Shown here piece by piece: positions 11,303-21,945 of a stretch of DNA of 64,000 nucleotides. The DNA lies in the NCBI RefSeq assembly GCF_018143015.1, contig NC_054741.1:62307197-62371196 (forward strand), given 5' to 3'. A model generated the notes under the pieces. The model made no database searches and was not told the DNA's origin. It saw nothing but the letters and a program-made list of their open reading frames with translations. The translations under genes were made by a program, and so were the position numbers. How positions within the stretch are numbered: position 1 is the stretch's first letter; the number at the start of each line of letters is the position of its first letter. Origin of the DNA: Lytechinus variegatus (lineage: Eukaryota > Echinodermata > Echinoidea > Temnopleuroida > Toxopneustidae).

Positions 11303-11383
11303 GTCACGATCAAGGTTGCGCTCCAGGTCAAGAAGTAGGTCTAGATCAGTGACGCGCTCGTCGTATAGGAGGAACAGAAACAG
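11303..11383 (+). CDS. RS-domain exon, class B copy 2
   Basis: An 81-nt exon with the same acceptor, donor and phase as 10071-10151. It reads SRSRLRSRSRSRSRSVTRSS then YRRNRN. It is very close in sequence to the copy at 11916, about 613 bp downstream. All class B exons can be included in any number without breaking the frame. Confidence 0.75.
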
Positions 11384-11915
11384 GTATTCGTTTTTTTCCT
11401 TGTTTGAAAATTTTAGTGGAAAATAATTTTGTAAAACGACTAACCAGCATAAAGAGGCCCCTGAATGATCAACACACACACATTAGTAAAGCGTTTTATG
11501 AACCAAGTCCCGCGACTCTCGGCTATTGTGCAATCGGCACCTATATGTCTATACACACCAAATTCCTAGATTGGACCGTATAGCCTGGTTTAGCGGCGGA
11601 CAGACTGGACTCCCACGCAAGTTACATGTGGTCAATGAATTTTAAAAGCGAATGTCATGAAGAAAACAAATACTTTAAACATGCAGGTTGCTTAAAGTAA
11701 CTGGTAAAACATATGCAAAAGTTTTGTTATACAAAGCATGAGAGCCTGTTAATGAAAGGTTGTACAAATGTAGCCAAATAAGGATTTGTAATTTCACATA
11801 ACATTAGTAAACTTGATTCCTACAAACTTGTCTAGCAAACTTCTTTTAGGAAGAACAATTTTCCAGTCATGGGATGACTAATGACTATTAAAAGTTGTCA
11901 ATGTTCTCATTCCAG

Positions 11916-11996
11916 GTCACGATCAAGGTTGCGCTCCAGGTCAAGAAGTAGGTCTAGATCAGTGACGCGCTCGTCGTATAGGAGAAACAGAAACAG
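11916..11996 (+). CDS. RS-domain exon, class B copy 3
   Basis: An 81-nt exon encoding the same 26 complete residues as copy 2, with AGAAACAGAAAC in place of AGGAACAGAAAC near the end. The acceptor (CTCATTCCAG) and donor (AG|GTATTC) are conserved. The surrounding intron also matches that of copy 2, so exon and flanks were duplicated as one block. Confidence 0.75.
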
Positions 11997-12288
11997 GTAT
12001 TCGTTATTTTTCCTTGTTTGAAAATTTTAGTGGAAAATAATTTTGTAAAACGACTAACCAGCATAAAGAGGCCCCTGAATGATCAACACACACACATTAG
12101 TAAAGCGTTTTATGAACCAAGTCCCGCGACTCTTGGCTATTGTGCAATCGGCACCTATATGTCTATACACATCAAATTCCTAGATTGGACCGTATAGCCT
12201 GGCTTAGTGGCGGACTGACTGGACTCCCACGCGAGTGACATGTGGTCGATGAATTTTAAAAGCGAATGTCACGAAGAAAAAAAAATAC

Positions 12289-12444
12289 TTTAAACAGGGA
12301 TACCAGTTTTCAGGCAATTGCCTGATTTCAGGCAATCTGATAATATTTCAGGTAATTTCCTACAATTGGGCCACTAATTTAATGTGGCAAATTTTGGGCA
12401 TTTTCCTACTTTTTCATTAAAGCCCACTGGCATCCCTGTTTAAA
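12289..12444. mobile_element. 144-bp MITE with TTAA-type target, empty site present
   Basis: The element 12295-12438 begins CAGGGATACCAG and ends CTGGCATCCCTG, and is flanked on both sides by TTTAAA. The homologous intron after copy 2 (near 11671) reads ACTTTAAACATGCAGG with a single TTTAAA, which is the empty site. The boundaries fit either a TTAA duplication with ends ACAGGGAT or a six-base TTTAAA duplication. TTAA would suggest piggyBac or Kolobok. No coding capacity. Confidence 0.85.
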
Positions 12445-12694
12445 CATGCAGGTTGCTTAAAGGAACTGGTAAAACATGCGCGAAAGTTTTGTCATACAAA
12501 GCATGAGAGCCTGTGAATGAAAGGTTGTACAAATGTAGCCAAATAGGGATTTGTAATTTCACATAACATTAGTAAACTTCTTTTAGGAAGAACAATTTTC
12601 CAGTCATGGGATGACTAATGGAAAGAACCAGTTCCCAAGTTGGTGGTAATTTGATTTTTCAAGCTATTAAAAGTTGTCAATGTTCTCATTCCAG

Positions 12695-12775
12695 GTCACA
12701 ATCAAGGTTGCGCTCCAGGTCAAGAAGTAGGTCCAGATCAGTGACGCCCTCTTCATATAGGAGAAGCGGAAACAG
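12695..12775 (+). CDS. RS-domain exon, class B copy 4
   Basis: An 81-nt exon, acceptor TTCTCATTCCAG, donor ACAG|GTATTC, same phase as the others. It reads SQSRLRSRSRSRSRSVTPSS then YRRSGN. It is the last RS exon seen; the next convincing exon (15188) starts in a different phase, so it cannot be joined directly and is treated as another gene. Confidence 0.75.
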
Positions 12776-13270
12776 GTATTCGTTTTTTTTTTTTTCCTTC
12801 TTTGAACATTTTATTGGAAAATAAGTTTGTAAAACAACTAACCAGCTTAAAAGGCCCCTGAATGATCAACACACACACACACACATATTAGTCAAGCGTT
12901 TTATGAACCAAGTCCCGCGACTCTCGGCTATTGTGCAATCGGCCTCTATATAATTATCTATAGGGCCTAAATTGTACACACCAAATTTCTATATAGATTT
13001 GACTGTATAGCTTGGCTTAGTGACTTACCGACTGCACTCCCACGCGATTGACACAGGGTTGATCGTGCGTACAAATTTTTTCTTCCCCCTCCTCTCACAC
13101 ATATTTCCATTGAACTTATGGGATGGTTGCTGCCATGCCTGTGACTGTTGGGAGGGGTTCATTTTTGGATAGCCCTATGAAAGGGCAGAGGAGGGGATCT
13201 CTTTTAAAATCATAGACATTCCATGATTCTAGCAACCTCTTTTTAGAACCTATCAGTAGATACACATGAA
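12776..13270. other. Diverged tail of the RS duplication, then unique DNA
   Basis: Bases 12776-13060 still resemble the introns of the RS array (the phrases CCAAGTCCCGCGACTCTCGG and CAATCGGC recur) and include a CA microsatellite near 12870. From about 13060 on nothing was recognised. Confidence 0.5.
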
Positions 13271-13500
13271 AAATGCTTATTTATAAATTTCAGTTGATTA
13301 TATGTATTATAATGCACCATAGGCTACTGCATTGTAATAGAAAATGCATACAATGTTTTCTTTTGTCACAAACAACATGTTCTTGCTTCAGTATTTCTTA
13401 TTTTTTATGACTTGGCTACGAAATTAACAAACTTTTGAAAAATTAAAATTTTCATGTGATCCTCCTCACAGAATGTGTGATTGTCCCTTTAACTGAGTGA
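13270..13500 (-). mobile_element. MITE of the GTTAAAGGGACA family, partial
   Basis: The right end reads CACAGAATGTGTGATTGTCCCTTTAAC in sense, of which the last part matches the ends of the complete element at 15418-15768 in inverted orientation. A block CAGTATTTCTTATTTTTTATG is also shared. Related pieces lie inside the repeats at 13624 and 14544. Confidence 0.55.
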
Positions 13501-13623
13501 ACAGGTCAAAAATAATACTACAAACAATAAATTAAGTCAACATGTAGTAAAGTGTAAGAAGTAGAACTAGAGCAACTGTGCTTCAAAAACACAAAATAAG
13601 GCAACATACAGTGGTATATGAAA

Positions 13624-13918
13624 TAAATGGAACTAGAGCAAAAAAAAATAAAAAATAAAATAACGACAGCAAAATTAGAACAACCGTGCTTCAAAAACAC
13701 ATGTACAGTAGCGTGATTTTGCATTTTCAAATTATGCATGTATTTGTGTATTACCTTGCTCCATAGGCTACTGTTCTAATTTCTCTCGCATACAAAAAAC
13801 ATTTCCTTGCCACTGTGCTTCAGTATTTCATTTTAATGAATTTGCTACCAAAGCAATACAAATTTTCAGTTGATCCTCCTCACAGAATGTGTGAATTAAT
13901 TAATATCAATGTAAAACC
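13624..13918 (+). repeat. ~293-bp duplicated block, copy 1
   Basis: It matches 14544-14836 with no difference noticed. It includes an A-rich stretch and a fragment of the GTTAAAGGGACA MITE family. The two copies lie about 920 bp apart with unrelated sequence between them. Confidence 0.8.
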
Positions 13919-14136
13919 ATTCTTGCTGTTGTATAATAATTTGAGATTACATTCAAAATATTGTAATTAACAATAAATATAAACATTGAAACACTTGTGT
14001 CGTCTTTTTAAATTATAACTTATGTTTGCCATCATTTTTTATTAAACTATGGACACTTTTTATATTCTATGACACCAATGAGGTAAAAAAAAATATCTAC
14101 ATCCAAACTGTTTGTATTTTGATATTAAATTAACCT

Positions 14137-14295
14137 GGGGAGCGTTTCATGAAAGGACTTGTCGGACGTTTTATCCGACAAGTCCCATTTTATCCGACAG
14201 TTACCATAGGAACAGTGCCTCTCAACCAATCAAAATCATGGAAAGTTGTCAGATCTGACAACTTGTCGGACGAAAATATTGATGAAACGCTCCCC
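14137..14295. mobile_element. 159-bp MITE, GGGGAGCGTTTCATGAA ends
   Basis: The left end GGGGAGCGTTTCATGAA and right end TTGATGAAACGCTCCCC form a 17-bp inverted repeat with one mismatch. Internal smaller palindromes occur around TTGTCGGAC. Flanks read TTAACCT on the left and TGATTAACC on the right. No coding capacity. Confidence 0.8.
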
Positions 14296-14543
14296 TGATT
14301 AACCTTACAGATGCCTCAATTCAGCATTGTCTAATTTCAAGAAAATGCCCCAATGGCGAGTGCGGTATATTCTCTTATCACATGAAAAAAGACATCAAAT
14401 ATTATTATTACTATATAGTGTGAAGCTTTACATGAAAAGCACAAAAATAAAACATGTTTTTCAGCATTTCAAAAGAAATTGTTCATTTTCTTAAATTTCC
14501 TCATGCTTGCCGATACTGCAGCAATACAGAATCTTACTAGCTG

Positions 14544-14836
14544 AATGGAACTAGAGCAAAAAAAAATAAAAAATAAAATAACGACAGCAAAATTAGAACA
14601 ACCGTGCTTCAAAAACACATGTACAGTAGCGTGATTTTGCATTTTCAAATTATGCATGTATTTGTGTATTACCTTGCTCCATAGGCTACTGTTCTAATTT
14701 CTCTCGCATACAAAAAACATTTCCTTGCCACTGTGCTTCAGTATTTCATTTTAATGAATTTGCTACCAAAGCAATACAAATTTTCAGTTGATCCTCCTCA
14801 CAGAATGTGTGAATTAATTAATATCAATGTAAAACC
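14544..14836 (+). repeat. ~293-bp duplicated block, copy 2
   Basis: Second copy of 13624-13918. Its open frame on the minus strand is shared with the first copy and is not a gene. Confidence 0.8.
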
Positions 14837-15187
14837 TGGATAAAGGTGATGTGCTTTCATTGCATAGCTCTGTATGTGATGCATTTTCCTCATAAATATC
14901 AATACCATGTGCTAAAATTGTGCTCGGGCACAAATTGGGCACAAATTGGCAACTTTAGCCAAGTTATGTGTGTTTCAATGGTATCACCTATTCCAAACAG
15001 GTCTGTATGTGAAATACTACTAGTAAATTACGAAGTGTTAAGTAGGTCAGTTCTGTGCATTGCGAGGTTTGTTGAAAAGCTTGAGCATATGTCCAAACAC
15101 TAAAATGGATAAGAAAATGAATAGAAAGTGTGTACTTTAGCTGATGAGGTGATGTAATCCGTCTTGATAAATTTTGTTTTTGTGTAG

Positions 15188-15363
15188 GGGAGCATTTTTT
15201 GAAACACATAAACAGTGCAAAAGGTATTGCTGAACATCTTCAACAGCACAGGGAAGATCAAGGTGGTGCAGTGTTTCTAGAGAGATGGAACCTAGTACTT
15301 GGCAACAACTTTATCAGCAAGAATGACCTTGATAGATTGTGCCCAATTCCTGAAGGAAAAGAG
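15188..15363 (+). CDS. Exon of large uncharacterised NHL/Cys-cluster gene
   Basis: The acceptor is TTTTTGTGTAG and the donor GAG|GTATTT. The exon starts with two bases of a split codon and then reads EHFLKHINSAKGIAEHLQQH and on to CPIPEGKE, 58 complete codons. It ends on a codon boundary, and the exon at 16414 opens on one, so the splice preserves the frame (PEGKE joined to ICMPYQ). The composition is that of a folded protein. No known domain was recognised. The exon before it, which should end with one leftover base, was not found. The intron to the right contains a complete MITE. Confidence 0.6.
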
Positions 15364-15417
15364 GTATTTGATTTGATTTGATGAGTCTTCTATAATTCTA
15401 TTTATTTCATTTATCTT

Positions 15418-15768
15418 GTTAAAGGGACATTCACACATTCTGTGTGGTCAGCTGAAAATTTTAGATTCTGAATATTTTGTATTGATTAAGTAGCAAATTC
15501 ATAAAAAACAAGAAATACTGAAGCAGACTTGCAATGACATGTTTTATTTTGGCAGAGCTACCAATTGTATGGCTTAATTATTGGACCGATAATATTAACA
15601 AAACAGCAGCGTATGGAGCAATGTAATAAACATAATCGACGTAATCGTGTACAACTCACCAACGCAATATCAGAATCAATTGAAATTTTGGAAATAAGCT
15701 TTTTTCATGTATATCAACTTATTGGTGTCATAAAAGAGGATGCTGGAATCACTGAATGCCCCTTTAAC
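15418..15768. mobile_element. 351-bp MITE, GTTAAAGGGACATTCA ends
   Basis: The left end GTTAAAGGGACATTCA (15418-15433) and right end TGAATGCCCCTTTAAC (15753-15768) form a 16-bp inverted repeat. It lies inside an intron. Relatives occur at 13270-13500, 13624 and 14544. The open frame inside is not a gene. Confidence 0.75.
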
Positions 15769-16413
15769 ACTTGTCTGAAAAATTGAGGCTGTACGACAGG
15801 TAATTAGATTTAAAACAAGATAATTTGTTTTTTAAGAAATAATAAAATTAATGTTCCTACAATATTGGACTGTCCTTGTTTTTGCTCATGCAAATTATGC
15901 AAGGCTTATAGAGTATTTTGGTCAATGTGATATTTGTGATAGGGGTGTGTGTGTGCTGAAAATTTGGAAAAGTCTAAATAAAAACAAAAGCAAAAACAAA
16001 GGACTATGGTATTAATAGGGATACTAGTTGAGGGATGGCACAAGCCCTTAGCCATCTCAGTATTCAGATTGGTCAAGATCCTTGCTTCAACAAAACTTGC
16101 CATGTGCATAGTGGTGGACACAAATATTCTGTGAATGTAGCATGCATGAAAGCGGAGAACCACATCTTTTGTTTAGATCTACTTTTCCTGAAAGTGTGAA
16201 TGAAAAAGCATAAAAAATGGAATGTGATGAAATTGCTTCTAAAAAGTAATGTGTGTGCCCCACTTCAATCAGCAAACTTCTGCAGATATCATTTGGTTGT
16301 TTGCACACATGTAGCATATGTTGCCTATTGATGCTGGGTGAAAGATGGGTATTACATGTACTTAAATCATTTATTAGTTACATTATTTCAAATTTTTATC
16401 TCCCTTTTTACAG
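15769..16413. other. Intron remainder
   Basis: Intron sequence between the two exons of the large gene. It ends in a strong acceptor, CTCCCTTTTTACAG. Nothing else was recognised. Confidence 0.5.
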
Positions 16414-19400
16414 ATATGCATGCCATACCAATACCAGTTTCACCTTGAGAGACAACATGATGAGTATCTGTCACATTGGCTGAAGCAGGCAATCAGAGAG
16501 GAAGTAATTGGTAGTGATAGCTTGTGCTACCAGGAAATTGAGGCACGCCTGACAACACTGCTTAAGTCCCCAAAGAGCATAAAGTGGCAAACATGGCCCA
16601 CATTGAATGCTTTCTGTCAGGCCTTCTTTGATGTTGCAGGTGAGCGTGCTTTTAAGTTTTACACTGGCTCAGCAAATTGTGGTAAGGCTCAAAATGCTGG
16701 AGTCAGAGCTAATACCACATTGAACCACCCAGCACCAAATCACAGAACCATGAAACGATGGAAACCAGCTGCAAACTTTGATGGTGGTCCATGTCCAGCC
16801 AGAATAGGAACTGTCTCTGAACTGCTACAACAGTCAAGGTTGGCTTTTATCCATAGATGGAGAAGATAGTACTGTTTACCCAGTGGTATGTGGATATGAC
16901 GGGCAGCCTCTAAACCAGGGTACATTTGTTCGCTGGCAACCAGACAGCAAGTCCTATATTGTGGATGGTGTTAGACCCCAACTGACATATGATGAAATTG
17001 CAGAAGCAGGCACAGAGAATTTCTCATCATATGTAAAGCAGAAATGCAGATTTGTTTCTGAAGTTGTAGAGTTTTATGTAATTGATGTGAAGGGGTTGAT
17101 TGCTATGAATGTTGGGACAGTTTTTTCAACTGGTGGAATGAAGCATGCAGATGTACGTCAGCATTTGAAAACGATGCTTCAAGCAGTTCAAACCTGTTCT
17201 GAGTGCATAACAAGTAAGGCCAAAGAATGCACTTACCGCAATCAGCAAGAATCATGCAACAGATGCAGGAGTAGAAATCTCCAATGTGTTCGTTTGATGG
17301 TTGTCCACTGTTATGCAGACATGGCTGCATCTCAACGAGTTGCCCATGAAGATCTGATGAAAGAAGCTGGATGTCAACTTGCAATACCACAATACACACA
17401 ATTTGGTTTTGGCATGCTTCATATGTGTAAGGCGTTAGTAGGATACGTACGCAACTATCGCATCACTGATGGAAATGAAATCTTTTGCATCAACATGCTT
17501 GTTGCTCTCTGGCTTTCATCCACACATGCATCAACCCTCTTGTGTGGTATCAACTCCAAAGTATTTTCCTATAGAGACAGGCACTCCGATGATTTGGCAT
17601 ACTCGACCGTTTGCCAAAGAGTTGAAGATGCACTTGTTGCAGCCAATTCTGTGGTGGTTACTGTTGCTCCTGAACAGTACCGTCCATGGTCACAGGAGGC
17701 CAAAGATCACAACGATATGAAACTGGGTAGACCTCTGTTCATCACTGTAAATAAGCAGGGCCATTGTCTGTGGAGTGATCCAGTTGCTGACTGTGTCTTC
17801 ATGGGAAATCGACACAATCCCATGAAAGTAAAACCACTTGGACAGCCAAATGCTCCTGGACGTGCTAGTCATCAAGTACTACCAGTAACCGCTGCACAAT
17901 ATAACCGGCCTACTGGACTGAAGGTCTTTGCAGCTTCTAACAAGGGTGAAGTGTGCCTTATCTCAGATAGTGGCAATAAAGCTCTGCGTGTTGTAGATAA
18001 ATGCCATGACATCCATGCTAAGCAAAAAGTTGCTACGGTGGAATTAAATAATGCTCCTGACGGATTCCAACCATATGCGCTTGAGGTGATAAGCCCAGCA
18101 TATCCAACAACCATTGCTGCTGTGAGTGACACTAATGCCAAGGTTATTCACATGATACGGATCAACCTTGATTCCTACCATGGTCAACTGGTTAAAACAA
18201 TTGAAGGATTCTGCGTCCAACCATCAGGCCTTGCACTCTTGACCAAAACTCCACCAAGCCTCCTGGCAGTTGACCATACAGAGATCAAAATGGTGAACTA
18301 TGAAACGGGTGTTATAAAAACGTTCATATCTGGATTGCACCCCTCAACTGATGTATCAGTAAGCAGAAGTAAGAAGCTGGCTGTGTCTACCCCAGTGCGG
18401 AATAAGATATATGTATATGACATGTTCACCATAGATGCAGGAGCAATTGAAGTATGGGGCTCTGGACAGAAAGGAAATGAAGATGGTACTGTGGCAGATG
18501 CCTCATTTGATGAGCCTGTGGGAGTTGCATTTGATGGAGATGTCCTGTTTGTTTCATGCTTTGGAGGGGAACATGGTGGATGTGTCAAGTTTGTTTCTGG
18601 TATTTCCTTTGCAGTATCCTATATCCAGCATGTACGAGAATTATACCACTTTGCAGGATTTGTTGCAAGGAAGGATTCCAGAAAGGAGGATGCAAGGCAG
18701 ATGAGACGAGGCAAATTTCTGCTAGGGGTCAGAAAATTCCAGGAATCCATAGAATTTCTTCAGGCCATCAATGAAAGACGACAAAATGCATTGAGCAATG
18801 GGGCAACACCAAAGTATGTAGATTCCAGCTGTGGAGGTATATACCCAAAGACTCTGGATTGCCTTCTGATGACTTTATCAAGCTTGAGGACACACATCAC
18901 ATCATTTGAAGAGATGCTACCGGACACTATAGATGACCTTTCTTTGTATGCCTTCGTCAATGAGGCAGTTGTAGAGCATGGGTTTGGAGAAAGAGGTGCA
19001 CACAGCTCACAATACAGACATCCAAGTCATGAGCAGTATTGCCACATCAAAACCAACAGTGAAGGCAACTACATCCGCAAGATTTGCAGTGTGAAGTATT
19101 CACACTTCACAACAGAGGAGAAACAATATCAGCACCCAAGGAAGTGTGATATTTCTGCTGATATTGTCATTTCTCAGTTGCATGAGCGGTTGAAGAATTA
19201 CACAAACCTGTGCGAGCCCACACAGGAAAGCAAGGAAGACTACAAGAAGTTGAAGAAGTTAAACCGGATATATAGACCACAGCCTACACAAACAGTCCGG
19301 GAAAAATACAAGGCCAAAAATGGGTATGCCCCAGTAACAGTGCAAAGGAAAGATGTGCCATCAGAATCCTACATGTCACAAAGGAATTTGTCTGCACTTA

Positions 19401-20020
19401 CATCTTTCCAAGGGACACTCAGTAAAACAAGAAAGACACAGCTGAACACTGAAGACTTTCTACTGATGCGTGGTGACATAGTTCCCGTTCTTGCAGGTGC
19501 TAACTATGCCCATGATGGTCCTCAAATAGATAACTGGTGGCTTCTCCAAGTTACAGAGCCAGTTTTGGCTAGGGACATTGGTGAGAGAACCAGGGTTACC
19601 GACATGTGGCTAGATAAAGTGGCTGTTAACTATGATGGTACAAACACCTTCAAACTACTGGATGATACGACAGTGAAAATCCCTTTTGGATCGCTTATAA
19701 AGGATATAGAAGATGGCGATCCATTGGTAGTACCAGTTGATGTTTTTTCAACAGAATTTGACGCAGATAATATGGACAAGCTAGTGTACTCATTCCACCC
19801 AGAGTATATACAGCAACTTGATGATCTTGGAGAAGAAGCACAGTACCAGCTGAATCAAGATAACGAATCAGATTTGGAAGAAGAAGAAGATGATGATGTT
19901 AATCAGCAAAACCGTCAGCATCAGCATCTCCTAATACTTGAACAGAGGCGTTCAAGAGCTATTTCTTCCAAGGGACGTCAATTTACAAGCTATTTGGACT
20001 TGCTCAAGCACAAAAATTAA
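16414..20020 (+). CDS. Large uncharacterised protein: Zn2Cys6-like cluster, NHL-like propeller, acidic tail
   Basis: Terminal exon of about 1,200 codons, following the acceptor CTCCCTTTTTACAG. The part to about 16850 reads ICMPYQYQFHLERQ onward. The part from about 16856 (IDGEDSTVYPVVCGYDGQ) lies one base out of register, so there is one frameshift near 16840-16856, real or from sequencing. Residue positions below count from 16883. Around 105-136 lies C-x2-C-x7-C-x8-C-x2-C-x6-C, close to a fungal Zn2Cys6 cluster. It is followed by CYADMAASQ and YRDRHSD, conserved-looking acidic motifs. Residues about 340-590 look like NHL or six-bladed-propeller repeats; the clearest is NEDGTVADASFDEPVGVAFD. 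Near 870-930 MRGDIVPVLAG and WWLLQV suggest an SH3-like barrel. The end is acidic (DLEEEEDDDV), then basic. I believe similar uncharacterised proteins occur in other marine invertebrates, but I cannot name the family. It could be a host gene or a transposon-borne one. Confidence 0.7.
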
Positions 20021-20149
20021 TGGTGATGCATATTTGTTTTTAGAAATAAGTGGATTTTGTTTTTTATCGTGCAGAAGAAGCGATAGACCTGTCTGCAAAA
20101 TGTTATGTATAAAAATATGAGAAGGCAGACAGACAACACAAGTATCTGA

Positions 20150-20410
20150 CAAGGTGAATCAGATGAAGATGAAGGAGAAGAAGAGGAAAAGAAGAAGATG
20201 ACCAAGATGTTAATGAGCAAAAACCATAAGCATTAGCATCTAATACTGGAACAGTGGCATTTGAGACTAAGTTTTTCCCAGAGACATCAATTTTCAAGCT
20301 ACTCAGACTTACTCAAGCACAAAAGTTAATGCTGATGCCACATCAAAGTCCACAGTGAAGACAGCTACATCTGCAAGATCTGCATTGTGAATTATTCACA
20401 TTTCACCTGG
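20150..20410 (+). pseudogene. Decayed second copy of the large gene's C terminus
   Basis: Bases about 20150-20330 match 19850-20030: an acidic GAAGAAGA-rich stretch, then GAACAGTGGCATTTGAGAC, then the closing ACTCAAGCACAAAA. Directly after it, 20336-20405 matches an earlier part of the gene at 19036-19100 (GCCACATCAAA, then GAAG-CAGCTACATC-GCAAGAT). The order is thus rearranged relative to the intact gene. Numerous stops and indels show it is not coding. It is best explained as a partial tandem duplicate that lost most of its length. Confidence 0.7.
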
Positions 20411-20419
20411 TCGTCAATT

Positions 20420-21075
20420 ACTAACAATGACCAATGGTCAGGTCCATAGTCAAGTATCACCAGCTAGTTATCAGTTGCCAACAATGACCAGTAGTCAGGT
20501 CCATCATGTGCATAGTCAAGTATCACCAGCTAGCCATCAGTTGCCAACAATTACCAGTAGTCAGGTCCATCATGTGCATAGTCAAGTATTACAAGTATTA
20601 CCAGCTAGTCATCAGTTGCCAACAATGACCAGTTGTCAGGTCCATCGTGTGCATAGTCAAGTATCACCAGCTAGCCATCAGTTGCCAAAAATTACCAGTA
20701 GTCAGGTCCATCATGTGCATAGTCAAGTATCACCAGCTAGTCATCAGTTGCCAACAATGGCCAGTAGTCAGGTCCATCATGTGCATAGTCAAGTATCACC
20801 AGCTAGCCATCAGTTGCCAACAATTACCAGTAGTCAGGTCCATCATGTGCATAGTCAAGTATCACCAGCTAGCCATCGGTTGCCAACAATGACCAGTAGT
20901 CAGGTCAATCATGTCCATAGTCAAGTACCACCAGCTAGTCATCAGTTGCCAACAATGACCAGTAGTCAGGTCCATCATGTGCATAGTCAAGTATCACCAG
21001 CTAGGCATCAGTTGCCAACAATGACCAGTAGTCAGGTCCATCATGTGCATAGTCAAGTACCACCAGCTAGTCAGC
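20420..21075 (+). repeat. 66-bp tandem repeat coding 22-residue units
   Basis: About nine to ten copies of a 66-bp unit, each with CAGGTCCATCATGTGCATAG and TATCACCAGCTAGCCATCAG. Since 66 is a multiple of three, one frame stays open and repeats HSQVSPASHQLPTMTSSQVH with small changes. The same frame runs on into the gag-like segment, so the repeat may be an expanded N-terminal region of that element. Units differ by only a few bases, which suggests recent expansion or homogenisation. Confidence 0.85.
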
Positions 21076-21940
21076 AGTCTTCAACAACAACCACTTTCCA
21101 GGAGATACAAGAACTGTCAAGTGATATCAGTAAGTTGACACAGCTTCTTATTAGACAACAAATAAGAGCTTCACTACCAGCGCAACAGATACTAGTCTTC
21201 AATGGTGACCTGTTAAAATGCACCACCTTCATGAGAGCTTTTGAATATGCAGTAGAGAATAAGACCATAGATGGTAGAGATATGCTAAATTACCTGTGTC
21301 AATACACTTCGGGAGAACCAAATAGCTTGATAAACAGTTGTACCATGATGAAGACCCAGATGAATGCTTCATTAGGCAAAGCAGATCGTAACCAAAAGGT
21401 TTGGAAATAGTCGCAACATTGCACAAGCTGTACTGAAGAAAGCTAAAGAATTGCCAGAGGTCAAAGATGAAACCAGTAAGCTAAATGAATTTGCATTTTT
21501 TTGTCAGAATGTCATAACATGATGCAATCCAACAAGAATTAGACAGCACCAGTAGTCTGCAGTTTTTAGTAGGTAAACTGCCATATAGACCGAAGAGCTT
21601 GTGGAGAACCAAAGTATATGAATTGGACGAAAAAAGAATGCAAGTTGTTGGATTCAAAGACTTTGTCAATCATCCAGCACATATTATTTCAAACCCTACA
21701 TTTGGTACCATAGGTACAGATGCCAACTAGAGTAACAGTACAATAAGATATAATAGCAAGAGCAGCAACCCAACAAGAAGAAAAGCTTTCGCAACAGCTA
21801 CCAAAGATGGTCATAGTAAACCAGTAAGACAAAGTCATGCACCTACTGTGGTGGTGAAAGTAAGCATGTAATTTTAGAGAGCAGGAAAATCACCAATTTA
21901 GAACCAAAAGAGAAAAAACAGTCATAGCAGAAGCAAACAG
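21076..21940 (+). mobile_element. BEL/Pao-type gag fossil
   Basis: A remnant of a BEL/Pao LTR retrotransposon. The recognisable part is the gag-like region: QQILVFNGDLLKCTTFMRAF and YTSGEP resemble the start of BEL/Pao gag (DUF1759-type), and KAKELPEVKDE further on fits the same protein. Protease, reverse transcriptase, integrase and LTRs were not found. The copy is broken, with several breaks, and its right side is cut off by the LINE beginning near 21946. It is an old fragment; without LTRs it cannot be dated. Confidence 0.65.
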
Positions 21941-21945
21941 ATAAA

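Noticed and set aside
13518-14657. Minus-strand frames sharing one 30-residue start
   Set aside because: The shared part comes from the 293-bp duplicated block; no family features.
14846-15103. Open frame just before the large gene, with a possible 42-nt exon near 14960-15000
   Set aside because: Phase and splice signals are not good enough to link it to the exon at 15188.
20420-21075. Possible CRISPR array
   Set aside because: Units are contiguous 66-bp tandem repeats without unique spacers, in an animal genome.
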